A DNA stretch of 64,000 nt from Pseudomonas oryzicola (GTDB taxonomy: Bacteria; Pseudomonadota; Gammaproteobacteria; Pseudomonadales; Pseudomonadaceae). The stretch covers positions 521,001 through 585,000 of the forward strand of contig NZ_JABWRZ020000001.1 of NCBI RefSeq assembly GCF_014269185.2, in the 5' to 3' direction. The position numbers were made by a program, and so were the translations under genes. The notes beneath the pieces were generated by a model. It was not told the origin of the DNA. It saw only the letters and a list, made by a program, of their open reading frames with translations, and searched no databases. This document shows, piece after piece, positions 1 through 11,204 of this stretch. Within the stretch, counting starts at the first letter, position 1. Each line of letters begins with the position of its first letter.

Positions 1-257
1 GCCAGGCGCTGCGCCGGGGTGGCCGGGTGATCTACCTGCATGCTTCGGTGGAACAGCAGGTTGGCCGTACCGCGCGCGACCGCAATCGCCCCCTGCTGCG
101 TACGGCCAATCCCGAGGCAACCTTGCGCTCCCTGCTGGAGACGCGCGACCCGCTGTACCGCGAGATCGCCGACCTGGTGGTGGAAACCGACGAGCGGCCG
201 CCACGCATGGTGGTGATCGACATTCTCGAGCGCTTGCAGCAGTTGCCGCCCCGTTAA
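1..257 (+). CDS. aroK: Shikimate kinase AroK, C-terminal part (cut by window start)
   Basis: Open reading frame entering from the left edge in the frame of base 3 and ending at TAA 255-257. It encodes the last ~85 residues of shikimate kinase, which phosphorylates shikimate at the 3-OH in the aromatic amino acid pathway (cytoplasm). Visible are the end of the core ([10 protein letters not shown]), the lid region with [11 protein letters not shown], which carries the conserved arginines, and the C-terminal helix. The P-loop lies outside the window. The next gene is aroB, 96 bases downstream on the same strand; the aroK-aroB pair is standard in gamma-proteobacteria and supports the call. An internal ATG at 27 is not the real start, because homology continues upstream of it. 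Confidence 0.93.
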   Translation, partial: QALRRGGRVIYLHASVEQQVGRTARDRNRPLLRTANPEATLRSLLETRDPLYREIADLVVETDERPPRMVVIDILERLQQLPPR

Positions 258-353
258 CCCGGGACTATTCTCGGCCACCTGCGCCGAGGCGAGGTTGAAC
301 GTAACCGCGTGGGCCGCCCAACGGCGCCGCGCCCAAGCACATTGTGGGGATAC

Positions 354-1451
354 ATGCAGACACTAAAGGTCGACCTGGGCGAGCGTAGCTACCCGATCTA
401 CATTGGCGAAGGGCTGCTGGACCAGCCCGAGCTGCTGGCACCACATATCGCCGGGCGGCAGGTTGCCATCGTTTCCAACCAAACCGTCGCGCCCCTGTAT
501 CTCCAACGCCTGAGCAAGACCTTGGGTGCCTATTCGGTACTGCCAGTGGTGTTGCCCGATGGCGAAGCCCACAAGAACTGGGAAACCCTGCAACTGATCT
601 TCGATGGCCTGCTGGCGGCGCGCCACGACCGCCGCACCACCGTGGTTGCCCTGGGTGGGGGCGTGATCGGTGACATGGCCGGGTTCGCCGCCGCCTGCTA
701 CCAGCGTGGTGTCGACTTCATCCAGGTGCCGACCACCCTGCTATCCCAGGTCGACTCCTCGGTAGGGGGCAAGACCGGTATCAATCACCCGCTGGGCAAG
801 AACATGGTCGGAGCCTTCTACCAGCCCAATGCGGTAATGATCGATACCACCACCCTGAAGACCCTGCCGGCGCGCGAGCTGTCCGCCGGCCTGGCCGAAG
901 TGATCAAGTACGGCCTGATCTGCGACAAGCCGTTCCTCGCCTGGCTCGAGGACAATATGCAGGCGCTGCGTGCCCTCGAGCCGGCAGCGCTGACCGAAGC
1001 CATTCGCCGCTCCTGCGCGGCCAAGGCCGCGGTGGTGGGGGCTGACGAACGCGAGTCAGGCGTGCGTGCCACGCTGAACCTGGGGCATACCTTCGGGCAT
1101 GCCATCGAGACCCACATGGGCTATGGCGTGTGGCTGCACGGCGAAGCCGTGGCGGCGGGCACGGTGATGGCCCTGGAAATGTCCATGCGCCTTGGCTGGA
1201 TCAGCCAGGCCGAGCGCGATCGCGGAATCCGCCTGTTGCAGGACGCAGGTTTGCCGGTGGTGCCACCACAGGAAATGACCCCGGCGCATTTCATGGAGCA
1301 CATGGCGGTCGACAAAAAGGTGCTCGACGGTCGTCTGCGTCTGGTGCTGCTGCGCCAGATGGGCGAGGCCGTTGTGACCGACGACTATCCGAAAGAGATT
1401 CTACAGGCCACCTTGTCGGCGGATTACCGCGCGATCGTGGCCCAGCTTTGA
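354..1451 (+). CDS. aroB: 3-dehydroquinate synthase AroB
   Basis: 365 residues, the usual AroB length. It converts DAHP to 3-dehydroquinate, the second step of the shikimate pathway, using NAD and a divalent metal. Seen in the sequence: the glycine-rich NAD-binding stretch [11 protein letters not shown] near residues 100-111, the [11 protein letters not shown] phosphate-binding segment, and metal-ligand histidines in [11 protein letters not shown] (~241-251) and LHGEAV. I chose the ATG at 354 (start [13 protein letters not shown]), preceded by GGGGA, rather than a GTG at 309 whose extra 15 residues do not look like the family. It probably forms an operon with aroK upstream and the DamX-like gene 15 bases downstream. 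Confidence 0.96.
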   Translation: MQTLKVDLGERSYPIYIGEGLLDQPELLAPHIAGRQVAIVSNQTVAPLYLQRLSKTLGAYSVLPVVLPDGEAHKNWETLQLIFDGLLAARHDRRTTVVALGGGVIGDMAGFAAACYQRGVDFIQVPTTLLSQVDSSVGGKTGINHPLGKNMVGAFYQPNAVMIDTTTLKTLPARELSAGLAEVIKYGLICDKPFLAWLEDNMQALRALEPAALTEAIRRSCAAKAAVVGADERESGVRATLNLGHTFGHAIETHMGYGVWLHGEAVAAGTVMALEMSMRLGWISQAERDRGIRLLQDAGLPVVPPQEMTPAHFMEHMAVDKKVLDGRLRLVLLRQMGEAVVTDDYPKEILQATLSADYRAIVAQL

Positions 1452-1466
1452 GGTTGTGACAGCGCA

Positions 1467-3095
1467 ATGACCAGTTTGCATGCCGATGAGGCCTTTCTCG
1501 ACCATTACCAGTTGAGCCACGATCCGTTCGCGCCCCGCGTGCCCGGCTTCAAGTTTTTCCCGGCCCAGCGCAAGCCCGTGCTCGGCCAGTTGCACCACCT
1601 GGCGCGCTACAGCCAGTTGATGCTGGTGGTCAGCGGCCCGCTGGGCAGCGGCAAGACCTTGCTGCGCCAGGCCCTGGTGGCCAGCACCAACAAGCAGGCG
1701 GTGCAGAGCGTCGTGGTGTCTGCCCGGGGCGCCAGTGACGCCGCCAGCGTACTTGGCCAGGTCGCGCAGAACCTGGACGTGGCGCAGCCAGAAATGCAGG
1801 CGATACTGGCCAAGGTGGTGCAACTGGCACTGACTGGCCAGGAAGTGTATTTGCTGGTGGACGATGCGGAACAACTCGACGAGTCGGCACTCCAAGCGTT
1901 GCTGGAATTGGCCGCTGGCGTACCGGAAGGGCGTCCGCATGTGTTCCTGTTCGGTGAGCCTTCGCTGATTGCCGGGCTGGACGAGCTGAATATCGAGGAA
2001 GAACGTTTCCACATCATCGAGCTCGCCCCCTACAGCGAAGAAGAAACCCGCGAGTATCTGGAGCAGCGCCTGGAAGGGGCTGGCCGGGGCATCGAGGTGT
2101 TCACCCGCGAACAGATCGTCGATATCCATGAAAACTCTGACGGTTGGCCTGGCAACATCAACCAGGTCGCCCGTGACACTTTGATCGAAGCCATGATCGC
2201 CAGCCGCTCGACGGCCAAGCGACCATCCATGGGGTTCAAGATGCCTAAAAAACACGTGCTCGCGCTGTCCGCTGTGGTCGTGGTCGCTGTTGCGGCCGCG
2301 GTATTGATGCCCAAGAAAGGCGACAAGGCGCCTGCCGAAGCGCCCGTCGCCCAGGCCCAGTTGCCACTGGGTGAAGGCCAGGGCAACGCTGGCAGCCCGG
2401 CCATCGAATTCTCGGGTTCGTCCCAGCCGATGCCGCTGCCACTGGTTGGCCAGTCACAGCCGGTGATGCGCGAGCCGCTGGCCCAGGCTGCAGGCATGGG
2501 CGAGGGTGAAGAAGGCAGCCCGGCTGGCGATACCGCGCTGCAGCCTGGCAACCCGCCGCCAACTGTGACCACCATCGCACCGCCGCAAGGCGTACAGGCA
2601 GGTCCGGCGCCGGTACCTGCCCAGCCTGTTGCCGTTGCACCTGCCCAGCCGGTGCAGTCGCAGCCGGTTGCGCCTGTGCCTAAACCTGTTGCAACCCAGC
2701 CTGCCAAGCCGGTTGCGCCTGCCAAGCCTGCCCCGGCGCCGACCCAGGTCGCCGTGGCCAAGCCGGCCGCCAAACCTGCCGAGAAGCCAGTGGCTGGTGG
2801 CAGTGGCAACAGTGGCTGGTACGCCGGGCAGAAGCCGGGCAATTACGTGGTGCAGATCCTCGGTACCAGCTCCGAAGCGTCGGCCCAGGCCTTCGTCAAG
2901 GCTCAGGGTGGCGACTATCGCTACTTCAAGAAAAACCTCCAGGGCAAACCGCTGTACGTCGTCACCTACGGCAACTTCGCCAGCCGTGATGCTGCGGTTG
3001 CGGCAATCAAGAACTTGCCAGCGAAGGTCCAGGCTGGTAAACCTTGGCCACGTACCGTTGGCAGCGTTCAACAAGAGCTTGCCACGGCTCGCTGA
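1467..3095 (+). CDS. DamX-like AAA-ATPase/SPOR-domain membrane protein
   Basis: 542 residues. The N-terminal half is an ExeA-like AAA ATPase: Walker A GPLGSGKT (57-64) and a Walker B-like LLVDDAEQLD near 130-139. One membrane segment follows at about 263-281 (LALSAVVVVAVAAAVLM). Then comes a long Pro/Ala/Val-rich linker (~290-445) and a C-terminal SPOR domain (~457-535, starting near YVVQILGTSSEASAQ). SPOR domains bind denuded septal peptidoglycan, so a role at the division site is inferred, as for E. coli DamX, which also lies next to aroKB. The ATPase-SPOR fusion is longer at the N terminus than E. coli DamX. A terminator 60 bases downstream ends the aro operon. Confidence 0.88.
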   Translation: MTSLHADEAFLDHYQLSHDPFAPRVPGFKFFPAQRKPVLGQLHHLARYSQLMLVVSGPLGSGKTLLRQALVASTNKQAVQSVVVSARGASDAASVLGQVAQNLDVAQPEMQAILAKVVQLALTGQEVYLLVDDAEQLDESALQALLELAAGVPEGRPHVFLFGEPSLIAGLDELNIEEERFHIIELAPYSEEETREYLEQRLEGAGRGIEVFTREQIVDIHENSDGWPGNINQVARDTLIEAMIASRSTAKRPSMGFKMPKKHVLALSAVVVVAVAAAVLMPKKGDKAPAEAPVAQAQLPLGEGQGNAGSPAIEFSGSSQPMPLPLVGQSQPVMREPLAQAAGMGEGEEGSPAGDTALQPGNPPPTVTTIAPPQGVQAGPAPVPAQPVAVAPAQPVQSQPVAPVPKPVATQPAKPVAPAKPAPAPTQVAVAKPAAKPAEKPVAGGSGNSGWYAGQKPGNYVVQILGTSSEASAQAFVKAQGGDYRYFKKNLQGKPLYVVTYGNFASRDAAVAAIKNLPAKVQAGKPWPRTVGSVQQELATAR

Positions 3096-3157
3096 TTACC
3101 TTCCGGGCGGCAACACCCCCGCTGCCCAGTTGCTGAGCGATTACAGAACTTCGACTA

Positions 3158-3189
3158 GCCTGCTGCGCCCGAGCGCGGCAGGCTTTTCT
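3158..3189 (+). terminator. Rho-independent terminator after the aro operon
   Basis: GCCTGC (3158-3163) pairs with GCAGGC (3178-3183), with an inner GCGC/GCGC stem, and is followed by TTTTCTG. It lies 62 bases after the SPOR gene stop. Confidence 0.8.
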
Positions 3190-3300
3190 GTCCCGGACTG
3201 TCGGCCACAAGCCTTACTTGCAGTCATGGCTGAAACGCTTCAGACTCGAGCCAAGCCGCTATCACGGCGCATGGCGTAAAAACATTCAAAATTGCGACAT

Positions 3301-3329
3301 AAATTTTCAATGGTGAGACATGAAAATTT
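3301..3329 (+). promoter_or_regulatory. AT-rich inverted repeat in the gltB leader
   Basis: AAATTTTCA (3301-3309) and TGAAAATTT (3321-3329) form a perfect 9-base inverted repeat with an 11-base spacer, in the 374-base gene-free stretch (3096-3469) before gltB. The surrounding 60 bases are clearly AT-richer than the genome average, as expected of a promoter or operator region. Which protein binds is not known. The rest of the gap holds only the aro terminator and a small ACCTC/GAGGT hairpin (3433-3448) just before the gltB ribosome binding site. Confidence 0.45.
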
Positions 3330-3469
3330 GTGAGCATCGCTGTCGCTGTGCAACAATGGTTTTCCATGGCCACCGCAAAAAAGCTGGCGTTTGATCGGCG
3401 TGGATGGTAAGTGGTTGTTAAAAAAGAGATTTACCTCCGTTGAGAGGTGAACCTGGTGAGAATGTGTCT

Positions 3470-6400
3470 ATGAAAACAGGTCTGTACCATCCCGAAGAAT
3501 TCAAGGACAACTGTGGTTTTGGCCTGATCGCCCACATGACGGGCGAGCCGAGCCACCACCTTCTGCAAACCGCCATGCAGGCATTGACTTGCATGACTCA
3601 CCGCGGCGGCATCAACGCCGACGGCAAGACCGGTGACGGTTGCGGCCTGCTCATGCAGAAGCCCGATCAGTTCCTGCGTGCCGTGGCCCAGGAGCACTTC
3701 GCCGTCGAGCTGCCCAGGCAGTATGCCGTCGGCATGGTGTTCTTCAACCAGGACCCGGTCAAAGCCGAAGCTGCCCGTGCCAACATGGACCGCGAAATCA
3801 TCGCCGCCGGCCTGAAGCTGGTTGGCTGGCGCAAGGTGCCGATCGACACCAGCGTACTCGGCCGCCTCGCCCTGGAGCGCCTGCCGCAGATCGAGCAGGT
3901 ATTCATTGGTGGCGAAGGGCTGAGCGACCAGGAATTCGCCATCAAGCTGTTCAGTGCTCGTCGCCGTTCGTCCGTGGCCAACGCGCACGACGTCGACCAT
4001 TACATCTGCAGCTTCTCGCACAAGACCATCATCTACAAAGGCCTGATGATGCCGCGCGATCTGGCGGCGTTCTACCCGGACCTGGGTGACGAGCGCCTGC
4101 AAACCGCGATCTGCGTGTTCCACCAGCGCTTTTCCACCAACACCCTGCCGAAATGGCCGCTGGCGCAGCCATTCCGCTTCCTCGCCCACAACGGCGAGAT
4201 CAACACCATCACCGGCAACCGCAACTGGGCGATGGCCCGTCGCACCAAGTTCGCCAATGACCTGATCCCCGACCTCGAAGAGCTCGGCCCATTGGTCAAC
4301 CGTGTCGGTTCCGACTCATCGAGCATGGACAACATGCTCGAGCTGATGGTTACCGGTGGCATCGACCTGTTCCGTGGCGTGCGCATGCTGGTACCACCAG
4401 CCTGGCAGAACGTCGAGACCATGGACGCCGACCTGCGCGCCTTCTACGAATACAACTCCATGCACATGGAGCCGTGGGATGGCCCGGCCGGTATCGTCAT
4501 GACCGAAGGCCGCCACGCGGTGTGCCTGCTCGATCGCAACGGCCTGCGCCCGGCGCGCTGGGTGACCACCAAGAACGGCTACATCACCCTGGCGTCGGAA
4601 ATCGGCGTGTGGGACTACAAGCCAGAGGACGTCATCGCCAAGGGCCGTGTCGGCCCGGGGCAGATCTTCGCCGTCGACACCGAAACCGGCCAGATCCTCG
4701 ATACCGATGCCATCGACAATCGCCTGAAGTCGCGCCACCCGTACAAGCGCTGGTTGCGTCAGCATGCCACGCGCATCCAGGCAACGCTGACCGACGACCA
4801 GGGCGTGGCCAGCTACGATGCCGACCAGCTCAAGCAATACATGAAGATGTTCCAGGTCACCTTCGAAGAGCGTGACCAGGTGTTGCGCCCGCTGGGCGAG
4901 CAGGGCCAGGAAGCGGTCGGTTCGATGGGGGACGACACGCCGATGGCCGTGCTGTCGCAGCGCGTGCGCTCACCGTACGACTTCTTCCGCCAGCAGTTCG
5001 CCCAGGTGACCAACCCGCCGATCGACCCGCTGCGCGAAGCGATCGTCATGTCCCTGGAAATCTGCCTGGGCGCCGAGCGCAACATCTTCCAGGAATCCCC
5101 GGAACATGCTTCGCGGGTGATCCTCAGCTCGCCGGTCATCTCGCCGGCCAAGTGGCGCTCGCTGATGAACCTTGAGCGCGAAGGCTTCGACCGCCAGCTG
5201 ATCGACCTCAACTATGAAGAGAGCGTCGGCCTGGAAGCGGCCATCCGCAACATCGCCGACCAGGCCGAAGAAGCGGTGCGCGCTGGCAAGACCCAACTGG
5301 TGCTGAGCGACCGCTACATCGCCCCGGGCAAGCTGCCGGTGCATGCCTCGCTGGCCGTTGGTGCGGTGCACCACCGCCTGACCGAACAGGGCTTGCGCTG
5401 CGACAGCAACATCCTGGTGGAAACCGCTACCGCCCGTGACCCGCACCACTTCGCCGTGCTGCTGGGCTTCGGTGCCTCGGCCGTGTACCCGTACCTGGCC
5501 TACGAAGTGCTGGCCGACCTGATCCGCACCGGCGAAGTGCTGGGCGACCTGGACGAAGTGTTCAAGTACTACCGCAAGGGCATCTCCAAGGGCCTGTTGA
5601 AGATCCTGTCGAAGATGGGCATCTCCACCATCGCCTCGTACCGTGGTGCGCAGCTGTTCGAAGCCATCGGCCTGTCCGAAGAAGTGGTTGGCCTGAGCTT
5701 CAAGGGCGTGTCCAGCCGCATCAAGGGTGCGCGCTTCGAAGACCTGGAAAGCGACCAGAAGCTGCTGGCTGCCGAAGCCTGGAGCGCGCGCAAGCCGATC
5801 CAGCAAGGTGGCCTGCTGAAGTTCGTCCACGGTGGCGAATACCACGCCTACAACCCGGACGTGGTCAACACCCTGCAGGCCGCTGTGCAGCAGGGCGACT
5901 ACGCCAAGTTCAAGGAATACACCACGCTGGTCGACCAGCGCCCGGTGTCGATGATCCGCGACCTGCTCAAGGTGAAAGTGGCCGACCAGCCGCTGCCGCT
6001 GGAGCAGATCGAACCGCTGGAGGCCATCCTCAAGCGCTTCGACTCCGCCGGTATTTCGCTGGGCGCGTTGTCGCCAGAGGCGCATGAGGCGTTGGCCGAG
6101 GCCATGAACCGCCTGGGTGCGCGCTCCAACTCGGGTGAGGGCGGTGAAGACCCGTCGCGCTACGGCACCATCAAGAGCTCGAAGATCAAGCAGGTGGCCA
6201 CCGGTCGCTTTGGCGTGACCCCGGAATATCTGGTCAACGCCGAAGTGCTGCAGATCAAGGTTGCCCAGGGCGCCAAGCCCGGTGAGGGCGGCCAGCTGCC
6301 AGGCGGCAAGGTCAACGGCCTGATCGCCAAGCTGCGCTACGCGGTGCCGGGTGTGACTCTGATTTCGCCACCACCGCACCATGACATCTACTCGATCGAA

Positions 6401-7915
6401 GACCTGGCCCAGCTGATCTACGACCTCAAGCAGGTCAACCCGCAGGCCCTGGTATCGGTCAAACTGGTTGCTGAAGCCGGTGTCGGCACCATCGCCGCCG
6501 GTGTGGCCAAGGCCTACGCTGACCTGATTACCATTTCCGGCTACGACGGTGGCACCGGTGCTTCGCCGCTGACGTCGATCAAGTATGCCGGTGCCCCGTG
6601 GGAGCTGGGCCTGGCCGAGACCCATCAGACCCTGCGCGGCAACGACCTGCGCGGCAAGGTACGGGTGCAGACCGACGGCGGCCTGAAGACCGGCCTGGAC
6701 GTGATCAAGGCAGCCATCCTCGGCGCCGAAAGCTTCGGCTTCGGCACCGCACCGATGATCGCCCTGGGCTGCAAGTACCTGCGCATCTGCCACCTGAACA
6801 ACTGCGCTACCGGCGTCGCCACGCAGAACGACAAGCTGCGCAAGGATCACTACATCGGCACTGTCGACATGGTGATCAACTTCTTCACCTTCGTGGCCGA
6901 AGAAACCCGTGAATGGCTGGCCAAGCTGGGCGTGCGCAGCCTGGGCGAGCTGATCGGCCGTACCGACCTGCTCGATGTACTGCCAGGCGACACCGAGCGC
7001 CAGCAGTACCTCGACCTGTCGCCGCTGCTGGGCAGCTCGCACATCCCGGCGGACAAGCCGCAGTTCTGCGAAGTGGACAGGAACCCGCCGTTCGACCAGG
7101 GCGAGCTGGCCGAGAAAATGGTTGAAATGGCCATGCCGGCTATCCGTGACCAGGCCGGTGGCGAGTTCAGCCTCGACATCTGCAACTGCGACCGGTCCAT
7201 CGGTGCCCGCGTGTCGGGCGAGATCGCCCGTCTGCACGGCAACCAGGGTATGGCTGCAGCGCCGATCACCTTCCGCTTCAAGGGCACTGCGGGCCAGAGT
7301 TTCGGCGTGTGGAACGCCGGGGGCCTGAACCTGCACCTGGAAGGCGACGCCAACGACTACGTCGGCAAGGGTATGACCGGTGGCAAGGTCACCATCGTGC
7401 CGCCAGCCGGCAGCCCCTTCGAAACCCAGCACAGCGCCATCGTCGGCAACACCTGCCTGTACGGCGCCACTGGCGGCAAGCTGTTCGCTGCCGGTACCGC
7501 AGGCGAGCGCTTCGCTGTGCGTAACTCTGGCGCCCACGCTATTGTCGAGGGCACTGGCGATCACTGCTGTGAATACATGACCGGCGGCTTTGTCTGCGTG
7601 TTGGGCAAGACCGGTTACAACTTCGGTTCTGGCATGACTGGCGGCTTCGCCTACGTGCTCGACATGGACAATACCTTCGTCGACAAACTCAACCACGAGC
7701 TGGTGGAAATCCAGCGGATCAGTGGTGAAGCGATGGAGGCCTATCGCAGCCACCTGGCGCGAGTCCTTGCCGAGTACGTCGAGGAGACCGGCAGCGAGTG
7801 GGGGCGTGAGCTCTCGGAGAACCTGGACGACTACGTGCGGCGCTTCTGGCTGGTGAAGCCGAAGGCGGCCAACCTGAAGCAGTTGCTGTCCAGCACCCGT
7901 GCCAACCCGCAGTAA
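3470..7915 (+). CDS. gltB: Glutamate synthase (NADPH) large subunit GltB
   Basis: 1481 residues. With GltD it makes two glutamates from glutamine and 2-oxoglutarate. The N-terminal glutaminase domain has its catalytic Cys at residue 15 (KDNCGFGL) after a short 14-residue propeptide that must be removed. The central and FMN/synthase domains include [16 protein letters not shown] and [18 protein letters not shown]. Cysteines in [15 protein letters not shown] (~1100-1114) are the [3Fe-4S] cluster ligands. The C-terminal glycine-rich beta-helix carries repeated G-x-x-G-x-x-x-G motifs (e.g. MTGGKVTIV). I took the ATG at 3470 ([11 protein letters not shown]) over a TTG at 3440. gltD follows after 106 bases. 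Confidence 0.97.
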   Translation: MKTGLYHPEEFKDNCGFGLIAHMTGEPSHHLLQTAMQALTCMTHRGGINADGKTGDGCGLLMQKPDQFLRAVAQEHFAVELPRQYAVGMVFFNQDPVKAEAARANMDREIIAAGLKLVGWRKVPIDTSVLGRLALERLPQIEQVFIGGEGLSDQEFAIKLFSARRRSSVANAHDVDHYICSFSHKTIIYKGLMMPRDLAAFYPDLGDERLQTAICVFHQRFSTNTLPKWPLAQPFRFLAHNGEINTITGNRNWAMARRTKFANDLIPDLEELGPLVNRVGSDSSSMDNMLELMVTGGIDLFRGVRMLVPPAWQNVETMDADLRAFYEYNSMHMEPWDGPAGIVMTEGRHAVCLLDRNGLRPARWVTTKNGYITLASEIGVWDYKPEDVIAKGRVGPGQIFAVDTETGQILDTDAIDNRLKSRHPYKRWLRQHATRIQATLTDDQGVASYDADQLKQYMKMFQVTFEERDQVLRPLGEQGQEAVGSMGDDTPMAVLSQRVRSPYDFFRQQFAQVTNPPIDPLREAIVMSLEICLGAERNIFQESPEHASRVILSSPVISPAKWRSLMNLEREGFDRQLIDLNYEESVGLEAAIRNIADQAEEAVRAGKTQLVLSDRYIAPGKLPVHASLAVGAVHHRLTEQGLRCDSNILVETATARDPHHFAVLLGFGASAVYPYLAYEVLADLIRTGEVLGDLDEVFKYYRKGISKGLLKILSKMGISTIASYRGAQLFEAIGLSEEVVGLSFKGVSSRIKGARFEDLESDQKLLAAEAWSARKPIQQGGLLKFVHGGEYHAYNPDVVNTLQAAVQQGDYAKFKEYTTLVDQRPVSMIRDLLKVKVADQPLPLEQIEPLEAILKRFDSAGISLGALSPEAHEALAEAMNRLGARSNSGEGGEDPSRYGTIKSSKIKQVATGRFGVTPEYLVNAEVLQIKVAQGAKPGEGGQLPGGKVNGLIAKLRYAVPGVTLISPPPHHDIYSIEDLAQLIYDLKQVNPQALVSVKLVAEAGVGTIAAGVAKAYADLITISGYDGGTGASPLTSIKYAGAPWELGLAETHQTLRGNDLRGKVRVQTDGGLKTGLDVIKAAILGAESFGFGTAPMIALGCKYLRICHLNNCATGVATQNDKLRKDHYIGTVDMVINFFTFVAEETREWLAKLGVRSLGELIGRTDLLDVLPGDTERQQYLDLSPLLGSSHIPADKPQFCEVDRNPPFDQGELAEKMVEMAMPAIRDQAGGEFSLDICNCDRSIGARVSGEIARLHGNQGMAAAPITFRFKGTAGQSFGVWNAGGLNLHLEGDANDYVGKGMTGGKVTIVPPAGSPFETQHSAIVGNTCLYGATGGKLFAAGTAGERFAVRNSGAHAIVEGTGDHCCEYMTGGFVCVLGKTGYNFGSGMTGGFAYVLDMDNTFVDKLNHELVEIQRISGEAMEAYRSHLARVLAEYVEETGSEWGRELSENLDDYVRRFWLVKPKAANLKQLLSSTRANPQ

Positions 7916-7919
7916 CAAC

Positions 7920-7979
7920 AGCTGCAAGTGACGGCCCCGTGCGCGGGGCCTGTCGTGCTCAAGTGATCGTCTTGCAGCT
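7920..7979. repeat. Nested palindromes in the gltB-gltD spacer
   Basis: Outer arms AGCTGCAAG (7920-7928) and CTTGCAGCT (7971-7979) are perfect 9-base inverted repeats. They enclose an inner GGCCCCG-TGCG-CGGGGCC hairpin (7933-7950). No T-run follows the inner hairpin, so it does not look like a standard terminator. It could tune the gltB:gltD ratio or protect a processed mRNA end (inference). Confidence 0.55.
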
Positions 7980-8018
7980 TGCAGCCTGGGGCTGACAACT
8001 GCGGTAAAGAGGTTTTGA

Positions 8019-9440
<1,422 letters not shown>

Positions 9441-9445
9441 TCGAT

Positions 9446-9515
9446 CGCATTCGCGGGCAGGCCCGCTCCCACAGGATCCACGAGTACCTTGTGGGGGCGA
9501 GCTTGCTCGCGAAGC
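9446..9515. repeat. Inverted pair of P. putida-type REP elements (REPIN)
   Basis: CGCATTCGCGGGCAGGCCCG..CTCCCACAG (9446-9474) faces GTGGGGGCGAGCTTGCTCGCGAA (9491-9513), separated by 16 bases. It lies between gltD and hemE and is the degenerate member of the set seen elsewhere in the window. Confidence 0.8.
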
Positions 9516-9630
9516 TTTGTATACAAAAACCCTTGATCCATGGCATCCAATAGATAAAACGCATGGCCCTGACCGTGCCTTTTGCGCTGGCGTCTGAGAA
9601 AATGCCCGCACTTTTTTTCCGGATGCCGAC

Positions 9631-10695
9631 ATGACTGCCCTGAAGAACGATCGTTTCCTGCGTGCACTGCTCAAGCAACCCGTAGACGTCACCCCGGTGT
9701 GGATGATGCGCCAGGCCGGCCGCTATCTGCCGGAGTACCGCGCCAGCCGCGCCAAGGCCGGTGACTTCATGAGCCTGTGCATGAACCCGCAGTTCGCCTG
9801 CGAGGTCACCTTGCAGCCGCTGGACCGCTACCCGCTGGATGCGGCGATCCTGTTCTCGGACATTCTCACCATCCCAGACGCGATGGGCCTGGGCTTGTAC
9901 TTCGAAACCGGCGAAGGCCCGCGCTTCAAGAAGGTCATCAGCACCCCGGCCGATATCGAAGCGCTGCCAATCCCCGACCCACAGAAAGACCTCGGCTATG
10001 TGATGGACGCGGTCAGCACCATCCGCCGCGAGCTCAACGGCCGCGTGCCGCTGATCGGCTTCTCCGGCAGCCCATGGACGCTGGCCACCTACATGGTCGA
10101 AGGCGGCTCATCGAAGGACTTCCGCAAGACCAAGGCAATGGCCTACGACAACCCGCAGGCCCTGCACCTGCTGCTGGACAAGCTGGCGCAGTCGGTTACC
10201 AGCTACCTCAACGGGCAGATCCTCGCTGGCGCCCAGGCCGTGCAGATTTTCGACACTTGGGGCGGCAACCTCTCGGCGGCGGCCTACCAGGAATTCTCCC
10301 TGGCCTACATGCGCAAGATCGTCAGCGGCCTGATCCGCGAGCACGAAGGGCGCAAGGTACCGGTAATCCTGTTCACCAAGAATGGCGGCCTGTGGCTGGA
10401 AAGCATCGCCGAAGCCGGCGCCGACGCGCTGGGCCTGGACTGGACCTGCGAGATCGGCGATGCCCGCCGCCGCGTGGGTGACAAGGTTGCGCTGCAGGGC
10501 AACATGGACCCGACCGTGCTGTACGCCAAGCCCGAAGCCATCCGCAAGGAGGTGGCGCGCATCCTGGCCAGCTATGGCAACGGCACAGGCCATGTGTTCA
10601 ACCTGGGCCACGGCATCACACCGGAAGTCGACCCGGAGCACGCCGGCGTGTTCATCAACGCCGTGCATGAGCTGTCGGCGCAATACCATCAGTGA
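9631..10695 (+). CDS. hemE: Uroporphyrinogen decarboxylase HemE
   Basis: 354 residues, normal family length. It removes four carboxyl groups from uroporphyrinogen III to give coproporphyrinogen III in haem synthesis; no cofactor is needed. The N-terminal signature [16 protein letters not shown] (~22-37) carries the substrate-binding arginine, and the catalytic aspartate is in [14 protein letters not shown] (~75-88). The [17 protein letters not shown] signature and the C-terminal [15 protein letters not shown] motif are both present. It stands alone between a REP pair and its own terminator, so it is probably a single-gene unit. Confidence 0.97.
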   Translation: MTALKNDRFLRALLKQPVDVTPVWMMRQAGRYLPEYRASRAKAGDFMSLCMNPQFACEVTLQPLDRYPLDAAILFSDILTIPDAMGLGLYFETGEGPRFKKVISTPADIEALPIPDPQKDLGYVMDAVSTIRRELNGRVPLIGFSGSPWTLATYMVEGGSSKDFRKTKAMAYDNPQALHLLLDKLAQSVTSYLNGQILAGAQAVQIFDTWGGNLSAAAYQEFSLAYMRKIVSGLIREHEGRKVPVILFTKNGGLWLESIAEAGADALGLDWTCEIGDARRRVGDKVALQGNMDPTVLYAKPEAIRKEVARILASYGNGTGHVFNLGHGITPEVDPEHAGVFINAVHELSAQYHQ

Positions 10696-10712
10696 GCTGA
10701 TCACTGAAAGTG

Positions 10713-10739
10713 AAAGCCCGGCCAAGTGCCGGGCTTTTT
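10713..10739 (+). terminator. hemE terminator
   Basis: AAAGCCCGGC (10713-10722), loop CAAGT, GCCGGGCTTT and a short T-run. It lies 18 bases after the hemE stop. Confidence 0.9.
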
Positions 10740-10810
10740 GTTGCGTTAAGTTTTAATTCAGCGATCGTCGCTAATCTGGTCCTATCGAAACCAAACAGGA
10801 CCTGATCCTC

Positions 10811-11158
10811 ATGAAAGCTCGCTACCTCGCCCTGATCCTCGCCCCTCTGTTCAGCACTGCCGCCCTGGCTGCCGGCTACACCGGTCCGGGCGCCCAGTCG
10901 GTGGCCACCGTAGCTGCGGCCAACGATGCAGCCGACGACACCCCAGTGGTGCTGCAGGGCTTCGTGACCAAAAAGATCAACAACGACGACAAGTACGAGT
11001 TCAAGGACAACACCGGCACCATCACCGTGGAAATCGATGATGAAGACCTGCCGCAGACGCCGTTCAACGACAAGACCAGGGTCAAGCTGACCGGTGAGGT
11101 GGAGAAACACCTGATGAGCCGGGAAGTGGATGTGGACATGGTCGAGATCATCAACTGA
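10811..11158 (+). CDS. Secreted OB-fold protein, YgiW/YdeI (BOF) family
   Basis: 115 residues. A signal peptide of ~20 residues (MKARYLALILAPLFSTAALA, cleavage near AALAAG) precedes a single BOF-type OB fold (~40-112): VVLQGFVTKK, YEFKDNTGTITVEID, RVKLTGEVEKH, VDVDMVEI. In enteric bacteria YgiW and YdeI are periplasmic proteins linked to resistance to peroxide and cationic peptides; the same compartment is expected here, the exact role is not known. It is a single gene with its own leader after the hemE terminator. The divergent-repeat hairpin just downstream ends it. Confidence 0.85.
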   Translation: MKARYLALILAPLFSTAALAAGYTGPGAQSVATVAAANDAADDTPVVLQGFVTKKINNDDKYEFKDNTGTITVEIDDEDLPQTPFNDKTRVKLTGEVEKHLMSREVDVDMVEIIN

Positions 11159-11169
11159 TCCGATATTCT

Positions 11170-11188
11170 TGGGCTGCTTTGCAGCCCA
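11170..11188. terminator. Compact hairpin between convergent genes
   Basis: TGGGCTGC-TTT-GCAGCCCA, a perfect 8-base stem with a 3-base loop, lies between the YgiW-like gene (plus) and the MFS gene (minus). There is no strong T-run, so termination efficiency is uncertain. Confidence 0.5.
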
Positions 11189-11204
11189 TCGCGACCCCCG
11201 AGGT

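Noticed and set aside
3096..3279. Open-frame extension in the region after the SPOR gene
   Set aside because: Frame is shifted relative to the SPOR gene and runs through the terminator; not a gene.
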